NCBI GenBank assembly: GCA_022823945.1
Contig: JAJEBK010000053.1
Span: 62,001 to 126,000, forward strand
DNA from: Anaerolineae bacterium
GTDB lineage: Bacteria; Chloroflexota; Anaerolineae; Aggregatilineales; Phototrophicaceae
Direction of reading: 5' to 3'
DNA length: 64,000 bases
Part shown: piece by piece, positions 1-7,850 of the stretch
Position numbering within the stretch: the first letter of the stretch is position 1
Layout of the letters: every line of letters starts with the position of its first letter
Program-made: the position numbers and the translations under genes
Notes under the pieces: generated by a model
The model's database searches: none
Seen by the model: the letters and a program-made list of their open reading frames with translations, nothing else
Told to the model about the DNA's origin: nothing

Positions 1-1485
1 CCGCTGGCGCAAACCAACTTCTGTACCGTACAGGATGATGGGCGGGTTGGGCAGGCTCATCTGCATCCGTACGGCGCGTTTTAGCTTGTCGCTGTCATTG
101 TCGGCGATCAGCGAAAAGCGATCCATGTCGTGATTGTCGATGAAGCTGGGCCGCACAAAGTCGGCATCGAAGTAGCTGTCGTGGCTGTTGATGAAGGCGC
201 GCATCCGCCCCTCGTCCCAGCTGCCCCAGCCATAGGTATTGCGCAACGCCTCGGTCAGCGAAAAATCTAGGCAGCCATCCAGCCTGCCCGTATAGCTGCG
301 CAAATAGGCTGGCGTGTCGATGATCTCGCCCAGCAGCACACATTCGGAGTTTATGGCGCGCATGCGCGGTCGAAATTGTGACCAGAAGTTCTGCCCGGGT
401 CCCGCCGCTACATCCAGCCGATAGCCGTCCACGCCAAAACGGCGCAGGTTGAATTCGCCATTGGTAATCATCCATTCGCAGGCATCGGGGTGCTCCAGGT
501 TGATCTCGGGCATGGTCTTGACATTGAAGAAACTTTTGTAGCCATGCGGATAGCGCTCGCCGAAAGTAAACCAGGGGCGGTAGGGGCTGTCTTCGCTGCT
601 CAAGGCATCGAGGAAAATGGGGTGATCGTTGGAAATATGGTTGGCCGCCAGATCCAGCAGGATGCGGATGCCGCGCTTGCCTGCGGCCTCCACGACTGCA
701 TCCAGCGCCGCTTCTCCGCCCAGGCGCGGTTCAATGCGCTGATAATCGGCGATGTCATAACCGTGATGCGAGGGACTGACCCAGCAAGGGCTCAACCACA
801 GGCAATTCGCGCCCAGCTCGGCGATGTAGTCCAGCTTGTCGCGCACACCCCAGAGCGTGCCGCCGCAGACGCCTTGCAGGTCGTCAGTTTGCTGCCAGTC
901 CCTGCCGGCACCGGGATAAAAGCGGTCGAGGAAGATGTGATAGATGACCGCGTCCTTGATCCAGCCTGGCACGCGCAGCCGATCGACATGATAGCAAAAA
1001 AGCGGCGCTTCGCTTTGTGGAGTCGGCGCGAAGGGCGTGTCGGCGGGGATATTGCCAAAGTGCAGCATGGTCGCATGGCGCGTACATTCTTCGGGGGGCG
1101 GAAAGTCGGCATGCACAATTTCCCCATCGTTCTGGCGTCCGCTGATGCAATAGCGAACCAGCGTGCCATCGGCTTGCGGCGGGATGCTCGCCTGCCAGCG
1201 CGCGAGGTAGTCCCAAACGACCGTGTCCCATGCTGTGCCTGCAAGCGCGAAGTCGACGGTCCTGGCGGTCTCGCCAGCGCGCGGGTCGCTGCCATCTGTC
1301 GTATAGCGCAGCGAGGCGCTTTCTATGGGCAGATCGTTGGCGGTAGCCAAGCGGATTGTGACTGCATCGTCCGGCGTGGGGTCGAACGGCGTGATGTCGT
1401 GCTGATGCTGGATGCCGCTGCGCAAAGCACGATGCGTCGTCAGCTTGAGTTGGTCGCTGATCAACTTCCCGAAGATGATGTCCAT
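1..1485 (-). CDS. GH13 alpha-amylase-family glycoside hydrolase (3' end beyond window)
   Basis: Predicted to hydrolyse or rearrange alpha-1,4/1,6-glucans, in the manner of neopullulanase or cyclomaltodextrinase. An N-terminal beta-sandwich-like segment (about residues 15-130) precedes the GH13 barrel. Conserved regions are visible: DLAANH (region I), GVDGYRLDVA with the nucleophile Asp near residue 358 (region II), LLGEIID with the acid/base Glu near 387 (region III) and FIDNHDMDR with the transition-state Asp near 453 (region IV), followed by LYGTEVGL. The frame is open to base 1, so the C-terminal domain is missing. I chose ATG at 1485, with AGAGGAG 12 nt upstream; an in-frame ATG at 1560 would add 25 residues of unlikely composition. 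It is the last visible gene downstream of the minus-strand ABC importer, after an 81-nt gap of non-protein-coding look (1560-1641). The exact substrate cannot be told. Confidence 0.9.
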   Translation of the reverse strand, partial: MDIIFGKLISDQLKLTTHRALRSGIQHQHDITPFDPTPDDAVTIRLATANDLPIESASLRYTTDGSDPRAGETARTVDFALAGTAWDTVVWDYLARWQASIPPQADGTLVRYCISGRQNDGEIVHADFPPPEECTRHATMLHFGNIPADTPFAPTPQSEAPLFCYHVDRLRVPGWIKDAVIYHIFLDRFYPGAGRDWQQTDDLQGVCGGTLWGVRDKLDYIAELGANCLWLSPCWVSPSHHGYDIADYQRIEPRLGGEAALDAVVEAAGKRGIRILLDLAANHISNDHPIFLDALSSEDSPYRPWFTFGERYPHGYKSFFNVKTMPEINLEHPDACEWMITNGEFNLRRFGVDGYRLDVAAGPGQNFWSQFRPRMRAINSECVLLGEIIDTPAYLRSYTGRLDGCLDFSLTEALRNTYGWGSWDEGRMRAFINSHDSYFDADFVRPSFIDNHDMDRFSLIADNDSDKLKRAVRMQMSLPNPPIILYGTEVGLRQR

Positions 1486-1640
1486 ATAGTTGTTGCGCTC
1501 CTCTGGGAAAAGTGGACGGAATCGCCACGAAGAATTGTAACACCGATGCGCGACATCCATTTTGGATATCAGCCCATTTCTGGCAAATCCAATTTACAGT
1601 AGCCATTGGAAGATGTTTATCAGCGAACAACAATCATTAT

Positions 1641-2414
1641 CTATACTTGCTCAAGCGCTGTTGGTCGTTGTTGTGTCTGCCGCGATGGGTAGCGGGCGTA
1701 GTGCGCTACAATCTCGCCGCCCTCAAAATGTTCTTCGACAATGCGCTCGACTCCCTTTTCGGTCAGACCGCCATACCAGAGACCTTCGGGGTAGACCACC
1801 ATGACTGGACCCAAGTTGCAGGGATACAGGCAGCCGGTCTGGGCGACGAGCACTGTATCATCACCCATATTTTTCGCTTTCAGGCGCTGTTTGAGAGCCT
1901 GAGCGGCTTCACCCGCCCCGGCGGCGTTGCAGCGCGGACCCCGGCAGAGCAGCACATGATAGCTGTGGGGTGGAATCAGCGACCATTCGGGACTGTTGGG
2001 GCTGGCGTGATTGGCAGCCAGCGGCGTTAACGGCGCATCGGCATAACTCGCCACGAGGTCGACGACGGCGGCTGCCAGTTCCGGCGCATCACCCAGCGGC
2101 GGTGTCATGTGCACAGTGAAATCCGCGGCGGCATTATGATGCAGCCAGCGCCGGACAAGCCGATTCAGCCAGTTATGGAGGTTGCGGTCGGTCGGCAGGT
2201 AGACCGGGACGACCAGCGCCCGCGCCATACCCTGCGCGACGCACAGCCCCAGCGCATCTGGCAACGAGGGCGAGCTGCCGTCGATAAATGCGCTTGTCGC
2301 CAGCCCATGCGCGCCACTCTCTCGCAGCGCCGCAACGAGACGGGTCAGCTGCTCGCTGGGCGCGCTGCTATAGCCGTTTCGCCCCAGCAAAATCACCGCT
2401 GTGCCCGGTTTCAC
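1641..2414 (-). CDS. CbiX/SirB-like domain fused to a thioredoxin-like [2Fe-2S] ferredoxin domain
   Basis: The protein is about 257 aa. Residues 5-125 resemble the CbiX/SirB sirohydrochlorin chelatase fold. Residues 150-240 resemble a thioredoxin-like [2Fe-2S] ferredoxin, with Cys157-x4-Cys162 and Cys195-x3-Cys199 as cluster ligands. The usual first metal-binding His of CbiX (in a G-H-G-S-like loop after strand 1) is not present: the loop reads LLGRNGYS. A later His80, in the position of the second ligand, is present. The start is GTG at 2414, which overlaps the stop of the ABC ATPase by 4 nt (GTGA), implying translational coupling with the importer. A role in handling a metal or a tetrapyrrole imported by the adjacent transporter is inference; chelatase activity is doubtful given the altered loop. 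Confidence 0.72.
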   Translation of the reverse strand: MKPGTAVILLGRNGYSSAPSEQLTRLVAALRESGAHGLATSAFIDGSSPSLPDALGLCVAQGMARALVVPVYLPTDRNLHNWLNRLVRRWLHHNAAADFTVHMTPPLGDAPELAAAVVDLVASYADAPLTPLAANHASPNSPEWSLIPPHSYHVLLCRGPRCNAAGAGEAAQALKQRLKAKNMGDDTVLVAQTGCLYPCNLGPVMVVYPEGLWYGGLTEKGVERIVEEHFEGGEIVAHYARYPSRQTQQRPTALEQV

Positions 2415-3193
2415 GCGTTCGCCCTCACGCTCGTTGGGAAGTAGGTGATATGCGTTCTGCCCGTCCTTTGATGCGTAGCGACATCCGCCCGCACGCCGTA
2501 TACTTCGTAGATGAGATCCGCCGTCACCACTTCGTCTGGCGCGCCAGAGGCCACAACGCGCCCTTCGCTGAGCACATACAGTCGGTCGCAATACAGCGTC
2601 GCCAGGTTCAAGTCGTGCAGCGCGGCAAGCGTGGTGACGCGCAGCTCCCGCACGATACCCAGGATTTCCAATTGATAGCGAATATCCAGATGGTTGGTGG
2701 GTTCGTCCAGCACCAGAAATTGCGATTGCTGCGCCAGCGCGCGCGCGATGAGGACCCGCTGCTTCTCGCCGCCGGAGAGGGTGCCAAAGCTGCGTTCGCG
2801 GAAGTCCAGCATGTTTACTTGAGCCAGCGCGTCCGCCACGATTTCCCAATCATCGCTGGTATCTGGGTCAAAGGCGCTTTTGTGTGGGGTGCGCCCCATC
2901 AAGACCATCTCTTGCACGGTGAAATCGAACTGTATCGCGGTCTCTTGCAAGACGACCGCCATCCTGCGGGCGGCATCACGCGGCGGCATGGCCAGCAGGT
3001 CGGTGCCATCCAGCGAGATTGTCCCGGCGTCCGGCTTCAGACCGCGATAGATGCAGCGCAACAGCGTGGATTTGCCGCTGCCGTTGGGACCCAGGAGCCC
3101 GACGAATTCGCCCGAATCGACTGAGAGCCGTATATCGTCGATAATCTTTTGGGCAGCGACCGACCAGCCAAGCCCGCGCGCCTTGAGCGTCAT
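2411..3193 (-). CDS. ABC transporter ATP-binding protein, FecE/BtuD type
   Basis: ATPase subunit of a metal-chelate/cobalamin-type importer, 260 aa. Walker A GPNGSGKST lies near residue 38, the signature LSGGEKQR near 140 and Walker B FLVLDEPTNHLD follows, with the switch His in ALHDLN. The domain layout and length are those of the FecE/FepC/BtuD group. It overlaps the permease stop and the downstream CbiX-ferredoxin gene by 4 nt on each side, so the three genes form one operon. No substrate-binding protein lies nearby, so the ligand (haem, cobalamin, siderophore or chelated zinc) cannot be assigned from sequence. Confidence 0.93.
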   Translation of the reverse strand: MTLKARGLGWSVAAQKIIDDIRLSVDSGEFVGLLGPNGSGKSTLLRCIYRGLKPDAGTISLDGTDLLAMPPRDAARRMAVVLQETAIQFDFTVQEMVLMGRTPHKSAFDPDTSDDWEIVADALAQVNMLDFRERSFGTLSGGEKQRVLIARALAQQSQFLVLDEPTNHLDIRYQLEILGIVRELRVTTLAALHDLNLATLYCDRLYVLSEGRVVASGAPDEVVTADLIYEVYGVRADVATHQRTGRTHITYFPTSVRANA

Positions 3194-4125
3194 AGGGCAT
3201 CCTTGTTGCGGCGCATCAGCCACAGGAAGAAGGGCGCGCCGCAGAGCGATGTGATAATGCCCACCGGGATTTCTTCGGGCGCGAACAGCGTGCGCGCCAT
3301 CACATCCACCCAGATAAGATAGACCGCCCCCGCCAGCAGGCTGACTGGCAGGACACGGCGATGATCGGTGCCGACGATGAGGCGGACGATGTGCGGCATC
3401 ATCAGCCCGACGAAGCCGATCGCGCCGCTGACAGCGATAATCAGTCCCGTCAACAACGAGGTGACGACCAGCAGCCGTCGCCGCAGTCTGTGTACTTCGA
3501 TACCGAGTGTGGTTGCCGTCTCGTCCCCGATGATGAGCGCGTTCAGGGCGCGGGATTGCCCCATCAGGTAGACAATGCCCAGAACGAGCGCCAAGGCTGG
3601 CAGCGTCAGGTCTTCCCACTGCGTGCCGCTCAGTCCGCCGAGCATCCAGAACAACACGCGCCGCGCCGCCCCGCTGCTGTCGTCGCTGAGGGTGATAAAG
3701 CTGGTCACCGCCGAGAACATGAAGGAAACGGCGACGCCCGCCAGGATCATGCGGGTGGGCAAGAGCCGCCCATTTTGAATCGCCAGCGAAAAGACCAATA
3801 CAAATGCCAGCAGCGCGCCGAGAAAAGCGCCGAGCGACAGGGCATAGATGCCCAAGCCGCCAAAGACGCCCATCAGCAGTACGGAAACAGCGCCCAAAGC
3901 CGCCCCGGATGAAATGCCCAGCAAGAAGGGGTCAGCCAGCGGATTGCGGGTTACCGCTTGCATCACGACGCCGATTACCGCCAAGCCCCCGCCGACAACG
4001 CCCGCCAGCAAGACCCGCGGAAAACGAATGAGCCAGACGATATTGGCTTGCGCGTTGGACCAGTCGCCCTCTACGCCGGTCGCTTTTCCGAAGACAATTT
4101 CCCAGTCAGACATCCCAACGCTCAT
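3190..4125 (-). CDS. FecCD-family ABC transporter permease
   Basis: Integral membrane subunit of a metal-chelate importer, 311 aa. The family signature runs from RFPRVLLAGVVGGGLAVIG (residues 33-51) through NPLADPFLLGIS and GFVGLMMPHIVR to the C-terminal EEIPVGIITSL. It is slightly short: family members usually have a first hydrophobic helix before the R-x-P-R motif, whereas here the first 30 residues are hydrophilic. The frame cannot be extended, because an in-frame TGA lies inside the upstream palindrome (4151-4169). It is the first gene of the minus-strand operon and shares its 99-nt upstream region with the divergent Fur-family gene. Metal-dependent repression is therefore likely. Confidence 0.9.
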   Translation of the reverse strand: MSVGMSDWEIVFGKATGVEGDWSNAQANIVWLIRFPRVLLAGVVGGGLAVIGVVMQAVTRNPLADPFLLGISSGAALGAVSVLLMGVFGGLGIYALSLGAFLGALLAFVLVFSLAIQNGRLLPTRMILAGVAVSFMFSAVTSFITLSDDSSGAARRVLFWMLGGLSGTQWEDLTLPALALVLGIVYLMGQSRALNALIIGDETATTLGIEVHRLRRRLLVVTSLLTGLIIAVSGAIGFVGLMMPHIVRLIVGTDHRRVLPVSLLAGAVYLIWVDVMARTLFAPEEIPVGIITSLCGAPFFLWLMRRNKDAL

Positions 4126-4150
4126 TTCAGATTTCCCACTTGCGTCGCTT

Positions 4151-4169
4151 ATTGATACTTGGTATCAAT
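4151..4169. promoter_or_regulatory. Palindromic operator between divergent metal-regulated operons
   Basis: This is a perfect 8-bp inverted repeat with a 3-bp centre (ATTGATAC-ttg-GTATCAAT). It lies 56 nt before the Fur-family gene and 26 nt before the permease gene. Its left half contains a TTGATA that could be the -35 of the plus-strand promoter, with TAATGT 16 nt further on as a weak -10. Position and symmetry fit a Fur/Zur-type autoregulatory box controlling both operons; the assignment to the adjacent regulator is inference. Confidence 0.6.
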
Positions 4170-4224
4170 AGGGTAATGTGCGTGCCGAATAGTCGAAATT
4201 TGGAAGCGTTAGGTTGAAATTCTC

Positions 4225-4665
4225 ATGCCCAACAACACGATCAACCCCGAAGACTGGCTGACGGCGGTTGACGAGAGCGGCTTCCGCGTGACAACAGTTC
4301 AGGAGAGCTTGATCGATATTTTCGCGCACAGCGAGTATCCGCTCAGCGCCGAGCAGGCTTGGGAAATCGCCCGTCAGTCGCGCCCGAAAACGGGTCGAGC
4401 GACGGTCTACCGCATGGTCGAGAAGCTCGAAAAACTGGGCTTGATACGCCGCTTGCATGGGTATCAGGGATGCAGTCACTTCGTGCCGACCCTGCCTGAG
4501 CTAATGATGCTATTTATCTGTCTGAGTTGCGGACGCGCGGATTATCTCGACAGCCAACCGCTGAACGACCTGATTCAGCAAAGTGAGCATATCAGCGGGC
4601 ATCACATCACCGACAGTCGGTTGCAATTCTTCGGTGCCTGCGCGGACTGTCAGCAAAACGCATAG
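4225..4665 (+). CDS. Fur-family metalloregulator, Zur-like
   Basis: The protein is 146 aa, normal for the family. A winged helix (residues 15-85) contains the recognition segment RATVYRMVEKLEKLGLIRR. The dimerisation domain follows, with two CxxC pairs (Cys99/Cys102 and Cys139/Cys142) that form the structural zinc site, and an SGHH segment at 124-127 suited to regulatory metal binding. It is the first gene of the operon that continues into an aminotransferase-like protein and two COG0523 proteins; linkage to COG0523 is characteristic of Zur regulons. I therefore prefer zinc as the sensed metal over iron. It is probably autoregulated through the palindrome just upstream. Confidence 0.85.
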   Translation: MPNNTINPEDWLTAVDESGFRVTTVQESLIDIFAHSEYPLSAEQAWEIARQSRPKTGRATVYRMVEKLEKLGLIRRLHGYQGCSHFVPTLPELMMLFICLSCGRADYLDSQPLNDLIQQSEHISGHHITDSRLQFFGACADCQQNA

Positions 4666-4687
4666 ATATTCAAGGAGAAACAACACG

Positions 4688-5842
4688 ATGAATTTGCCAA
4701 TCGACTGGGAAACATTGTGGCTGGGCGGTTTTTGCGCTGTGGGGGCGCTGGGCGGTTTGCCGGTGCGGGGCGCGGATTATGATGCCCATGCGCCGCTGGA
4801 TGATTTGCTGACCCCGCCTCCCGACGCCGCATTACGCACCGATGTGACGCTTGAGGCCGCCGAACAAGCCTGGTCGGAACGACTGGGCGGTGCGATGGTT
4901 GTGCTGGTGCGCGATTCCTACCGGGCTCGCCGCTTGCTGCATCAGGCGGCGGGAATTCAGCCAGGCGAATGGGTCGGTGTCCCGGCGAATGCCAGCCATG
5001 ACCTGGCTGAGTCGGTCAAGCATCATAAGGCATTGCCGCGTTTTCTGGACTTTGACGCGCAGCTGCGGCTCGCGAAGTCCAGCGCCCGTTTCACCTGGAC
5101 CCAGGTGCTGCGCGGGTTGTGGCAGCCACAGAATGCTACCTGGCTCGATTGCGCGGATACCCTGCCTATTCCGGGCGCGGCCGATCGCTCGGCAGTGACG
5201 CTCTATGGCTTGCATTTGGCTGATGACCGCCCCGGCGCGCTGTTGGCATTCAGAGACGAGGCGCTCCATGCAGAGGTGAAAGCATTGCGTCAAGCGGCTG
5301 ACTGCCCGGACGCGGCGCGGGCATTAGCGCAATGCGAACGGCTGCCGGAATTGGCGCGGCGGCAAAGCGCGAACTTGGCGGAGGTTCGGCGCGGTCTGTG
5401 TGAAGCCGCCGGGCTGACGACGCACGAGCCCAACAACTTGGCGCTGGCGACCGCGGTCGCGGTACAGGCTCCGCTGGAATGCGATCCGGCCACATTTTAC
5501 GCCTATGTTGAGCAGGAAAATACGCCCGTGCGCTGGCTGCCACAGATTCAGCCTTTGCATTATGCTGCGCTTCGTGCTGACGGCGCGCCAGATCATCGGA
5601 AAACGGCGCAGAACCTCGCCCGTTGGTTCTATGTCCCGGTGGGACCAGATTACACCTTTGAGGAAGTCAAACACGGTGTCCTGGGCATCGTCAAAGCAGC
5701 GGAATATCTCGGTGTGCGCTGGCGCAGCAATCCAGCCCATGCTGCCGAATACGCTGCCTTGATGGATCGGACTTATGGCGCCGGGCATGATGCCTACCGC
5801 CCGTTGTTTGCGTTGGATGGCGCCTTCGCTGCGGGAGATTAG
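4688..5842 (+). CDS. DegT/DnrJ-like PLP-aminotransferase homologue lacking the catalytic lysine
   Basis: The protein is 384 aa. Residues 53-125 follow the DegT/DnrJ/EryC1/StrS pattern: an alpha/beta segment, a GIQPGEWVGVPANAS stretch in place of the usual G-D-E-V-I-V-P loop, then ALPRFLDFDAQL. DCADTLP at 154-160 matches the conserved Asp region that contacts the PLP pyridine nitrogen. The strand-loop that normally holds the Schiff-base Lys reads TLYGLHLADDRPGALLAF (171-188) and has no Lys. The protein is thus probably a pseudo-aminotransferase. ATG follows AAGGAG by 9 nt, 22 nt after the Fur-family gene, and its stop lies 2 nt before the next gene, so it is in the Zur-like operon. The true function is unknown; a metal-binding or scaffold role is only a guess. 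Confidence 0.6.
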   Translation: MNLPIDWETLWLGGFCAVGALGGLPVRGADYDAHAPLDDLLTPPPDAALRTDVTLEAAEQAWSERLGGAMVVLVRDSYRARRLLHQAAGIQPGEWVGVPANASHDLAESVKHHKALPRFLDFDAQLRLAKSSARFTWTQVLRGLWQPQNATWLDCADTLPIPGAADRSAVTLYGLHLADDRPGALLAFRDEALHAEVKALRQAADCPDAARALAQCERLPELARRQSANLAEVRRGLCEAAGLTTHEPNNLALATAVAVQAPLECDPATFYAYVEQENTPVRWLPQIQPLHYAALRADGAPDHRKTAQNLARWFYVPVGPDYTFEEVKHGVLGIVKAAEYLGVRWRSNPAHAAEYAALMDRTYGAGHDAYRPLFALDGAFAAGD

Positions 5843-5844
5843 CC

Positions 5845-6330
5845 ATGCGGTTGATCGCCATCATCGGGATGCTGCATCAGTCAAAAGCCAGGTTCACGCA
5901 GGCGCTCATTGAAGTGTTGTTTGACGAAACCGACCGCCTCGCGCTGCTCGATAATAACGATGTGCCGCTGGCGATAGATGGGGTCATGCGCCAGCGGCTG
6001 GCGGGTGGTTGTGTCTGTTGCTCGCTAGCGGCGGCGCTGATCTCGCAGCTTGGGCGACTGGATGCCGATTATGCGCTTCTGCCTGTCTCGGCGATGGCAG
6101 ACCCGGCGGCGCTGGCGTCAATCCTGGTTAGTTTGCGGAGTGAAAGCATGCAGGTAACAACGGTGTCCCTCATTGACAATTTGACTCAGAATCACAACCC
6201 GTATCTGGCGCGGAAACTGGAGTTTCACAGCGATTTCCAGCTGTATGAGCCATTTGATTTCTCGGAGGCTGTTCATGCCGCGATAGGCGCGCCAAGTTTC
6301 CCCCACCCCCAAACTCCCTCCCCCATATAG
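5845..6330 (+). CDS. COG0523-like metallochaperone homologue without a P-loop
   Basis: The protein is 161 aa and aligns by eye with the N-terminal half of the COG0523 GTPase encoded just downstream. The metal-binding signature GGCVCC (54-59) is kept. So is the AMADP segment that corresponds to the TGMADP stretch of the active protein. The Walker A motif is replaced: GMLHQSKAR (8-16) stands where GFLGSGKTT would be. The NKxD box and C-terminal domain are absent. The last dozen codons lie in an interspersed repeat (6297-6416) that supplies the stop, so the gene may once have been longer. It starts 2 nt after the preceding stop. Possible roles are metal handover without GTP hydrolysis or a partner for the full-length protein. 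Confidence 0.6.
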   Translation: MRLIAIIGMLHQSKARFTQALIEVLFDETDRLALLDNNDVPLAIDGVMRQRLAGGCVCCSLAAALISQLGRLDADYALLPVSAMADPAALASILVSLRSESMQVTTVSLIDNLTQNHNPYLARKLEFHSDFQLYEPFDFSEAVHAAIGAPSFPHPQTPSPI

Positions 6331-6416
6331 AGGGAGGGGACTTAAGCACAGCACTTTCGTGGCTTGTCTCCCCTTCCCTCATTTTGGGGGAAGGGGCCGG
6401 GGGGATGGGGGATTGA
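6297..6416. repeat. Interspersed GC-rich repeat, family C, copy 1
   Basis: A left end of the form TTTCCCCCACCCC followed by a C-run and G-run hairpin (CCCTCCCCC...GAGGGAGGGG), and a right end GGGGGATGGGGG. The same left end, internal hairpins and right end occur at 50350-50461, and a related hairpin at 58125-58170. The two ends are inverted relative to each other, as in a MITE-like element. No coding potential. Confidence 0.6.
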
Positions 6417-6491
6417 AGAGCGACCACTTGCACGACTAACCATCATCTACTTCAAGTACGAAAACGACGATTCAAAAGAGGAGACAGAAAC

Positions 6492-7850
6492 ATGATGAAT
6501 TCCGTTGACACACGCGTTCCCGTAACTGTGCTGACCGGCTTTCTGGGGTCAGGCAAAACCACCCTGCTCAACCGCATCCTGACCGAAAATCACGGCAAAA
6601 AAATTGCGGTGATTGAGAATGAATTTGGTGAGGTCGGCATTGATAACGATCTGGTGATTGGCGCGGAAGAAGAAATCTTCGAGATGAACAACGGCTGTAT
6701 CTGCTGCACTGTGCGGGGCGATTTGATTCGCATCCTTGGCCATCTCATGAAACGTCGCGACAAGTTTGATTACATCATGGTCGAAACCACCGGCATGGCT
6801 GATCCGGGTCCCGTCGCGCAAACCTTTTATGTCGATGACGATATGCAGCAGAAGCTCCATCTGGATGCGATCGTCACGCTGGTCGATGCCAAGCATATTT
6901 GGGAACACATTGACGACAGCGACGAAGCCAAAGAACAGGTCGCCTTTGCAGATGTCATCCTGCTCAACAAGATTGACCTGGTCGCCCCGGAAGACCTCGA
7001 GAAACTCGAAGCCCGCATCAAAAGCATGAACAGCATGGCGAAAATCTACCGCAGCCGTGACGCGGTGGTGGAGATGGACAAAATCCTGAATGTGGGCGGC
7101 TTCAACCTCGACCGGGCGCTGGAAATCGACCCCAAGTTCATGGAGCCGGAATACCCGTTTGAATGGTCGGGCATCTATCAACTGAACGCCGGGACTTACG
7201 AATGGGTGATGGGCGAAGGACCTGACCCGTCGATGGGAGCCGCTCTGTTGCCGTTGGCGAATACGGGACTAGCGGCGCAGGAAGCAACGCTGATGGACGC
7301 AGTTCTGACCTTCTCTGATGATGAGCAGGCTATCGAGGCGGGCGAAACGATGCGCCTTGGCAAAGGGCAGCACAACCAGCTCGTGCTGAACGAAAGCGGC
7401 GAGACCGTCTTCAATTTCACGATTCAGGAGCCGGGCTATTATATGCTCTTCACCGAACATCACCCCGATGAATTCGACGCGAGCTTGCGCTGCGCAGAGT
7501 CCGGGCTTGAACCGCTCGCCGATCGTGAGTACAAGCCCGATCATGAACACGACGAAGAAGTGACATCCGTTGGTATCACCCTGCCTGGCGATCTCCAGTT
7601 AGAGAAGCTCAATGGCTGGCTCGGCAAACTTCTGCGCGAACAGGGACAAGACATCTTCCGCATGAAAGGCGTGTTGAGCGTGCGCGGGTGGGATAAGCGC
7701 TTCGTATTTCAGGGGGTGCATATGCTCTTTGATGGCCGCCCCGATCGTCCCTGGGGGAGCGAACTGCGTCATAATAAGATGATCTTTATCGGGCGCAACC
7801 TGAATCGGGCTGAGTTGGAAAACGGCTTCCGGGAATGTCTCGCCGCATGA
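6492..7850 (+). CDS. COG0523 (CobW/ZNG1-type) GTPase metallochaperone
   Basis: The protein is 452 aa. P-loop GFLGSGKTT begins at residue 16, the metal-binding GCICC at 68-72, the Walker B-like ETTGMADP near 98-105 and the guanine-specificity NKID at 159-162. The CobW C-terminal domain (about 360-452) follows an extra acidic segment at 205-350 that is longer than in typical members and contains a DHEHDEE stretch able to bind metal. Family members couple GTP hydrolysis to delivery of zinc or cobalt to client proteins. It sits in the operon with the Zur-like regulator, 161 nt after the P-loop-less homologue, and its stop overlaps the WD40 gene by 4 nt. Zinc rather than cobalt is inferred from context. 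Confidence 0.9.
   Translation: MMNSVDTRVPVTVLTGFLGSGKTTLLNRILTENHGKKIAVIENEFGEVGIDNDLVIGAEEEIFEMNNGCICCTVRGDLIRILGHLMKRRDKFDYIMVETTGMADPGPVAQTFYVDDDMQQKLHLDAIVTLVDAKHIWEHIDDSDEAKEQVAFADVILLNKIDLVAPEDLEKLEARIKSMNSMAKIYRSRDAVVEMDKILNVGGFNLDRALEIDPKFMEPEYPFEWSGIYQLNAGTYEWVMGEGPDPSMGAALLPLANTGLAAQEATLMDAVLTFSDDEQAIEAGETMRLGKGQHNQLVLNESGETVFNFTIQEPGYYMLFTEHHPDEFDASLRCAESGLEPLADREYKPDHEHDEEVTSVGITLPGDLQLEKLNGWLGKLLREQGQDIFRMKGVLSVRGWDKRFVFQGVHMLFDGRPDRPWGSELRHNKMIFIGRNLNRAELENGFRECLAA

Noticed and set aside
490-1602. Long plus-strand open frame opposite the left-edge gene
   Set aside because: The minus strand carries all four GH13 conserved regions in one frame; the plus frame has no family features and is an antisense shadow.
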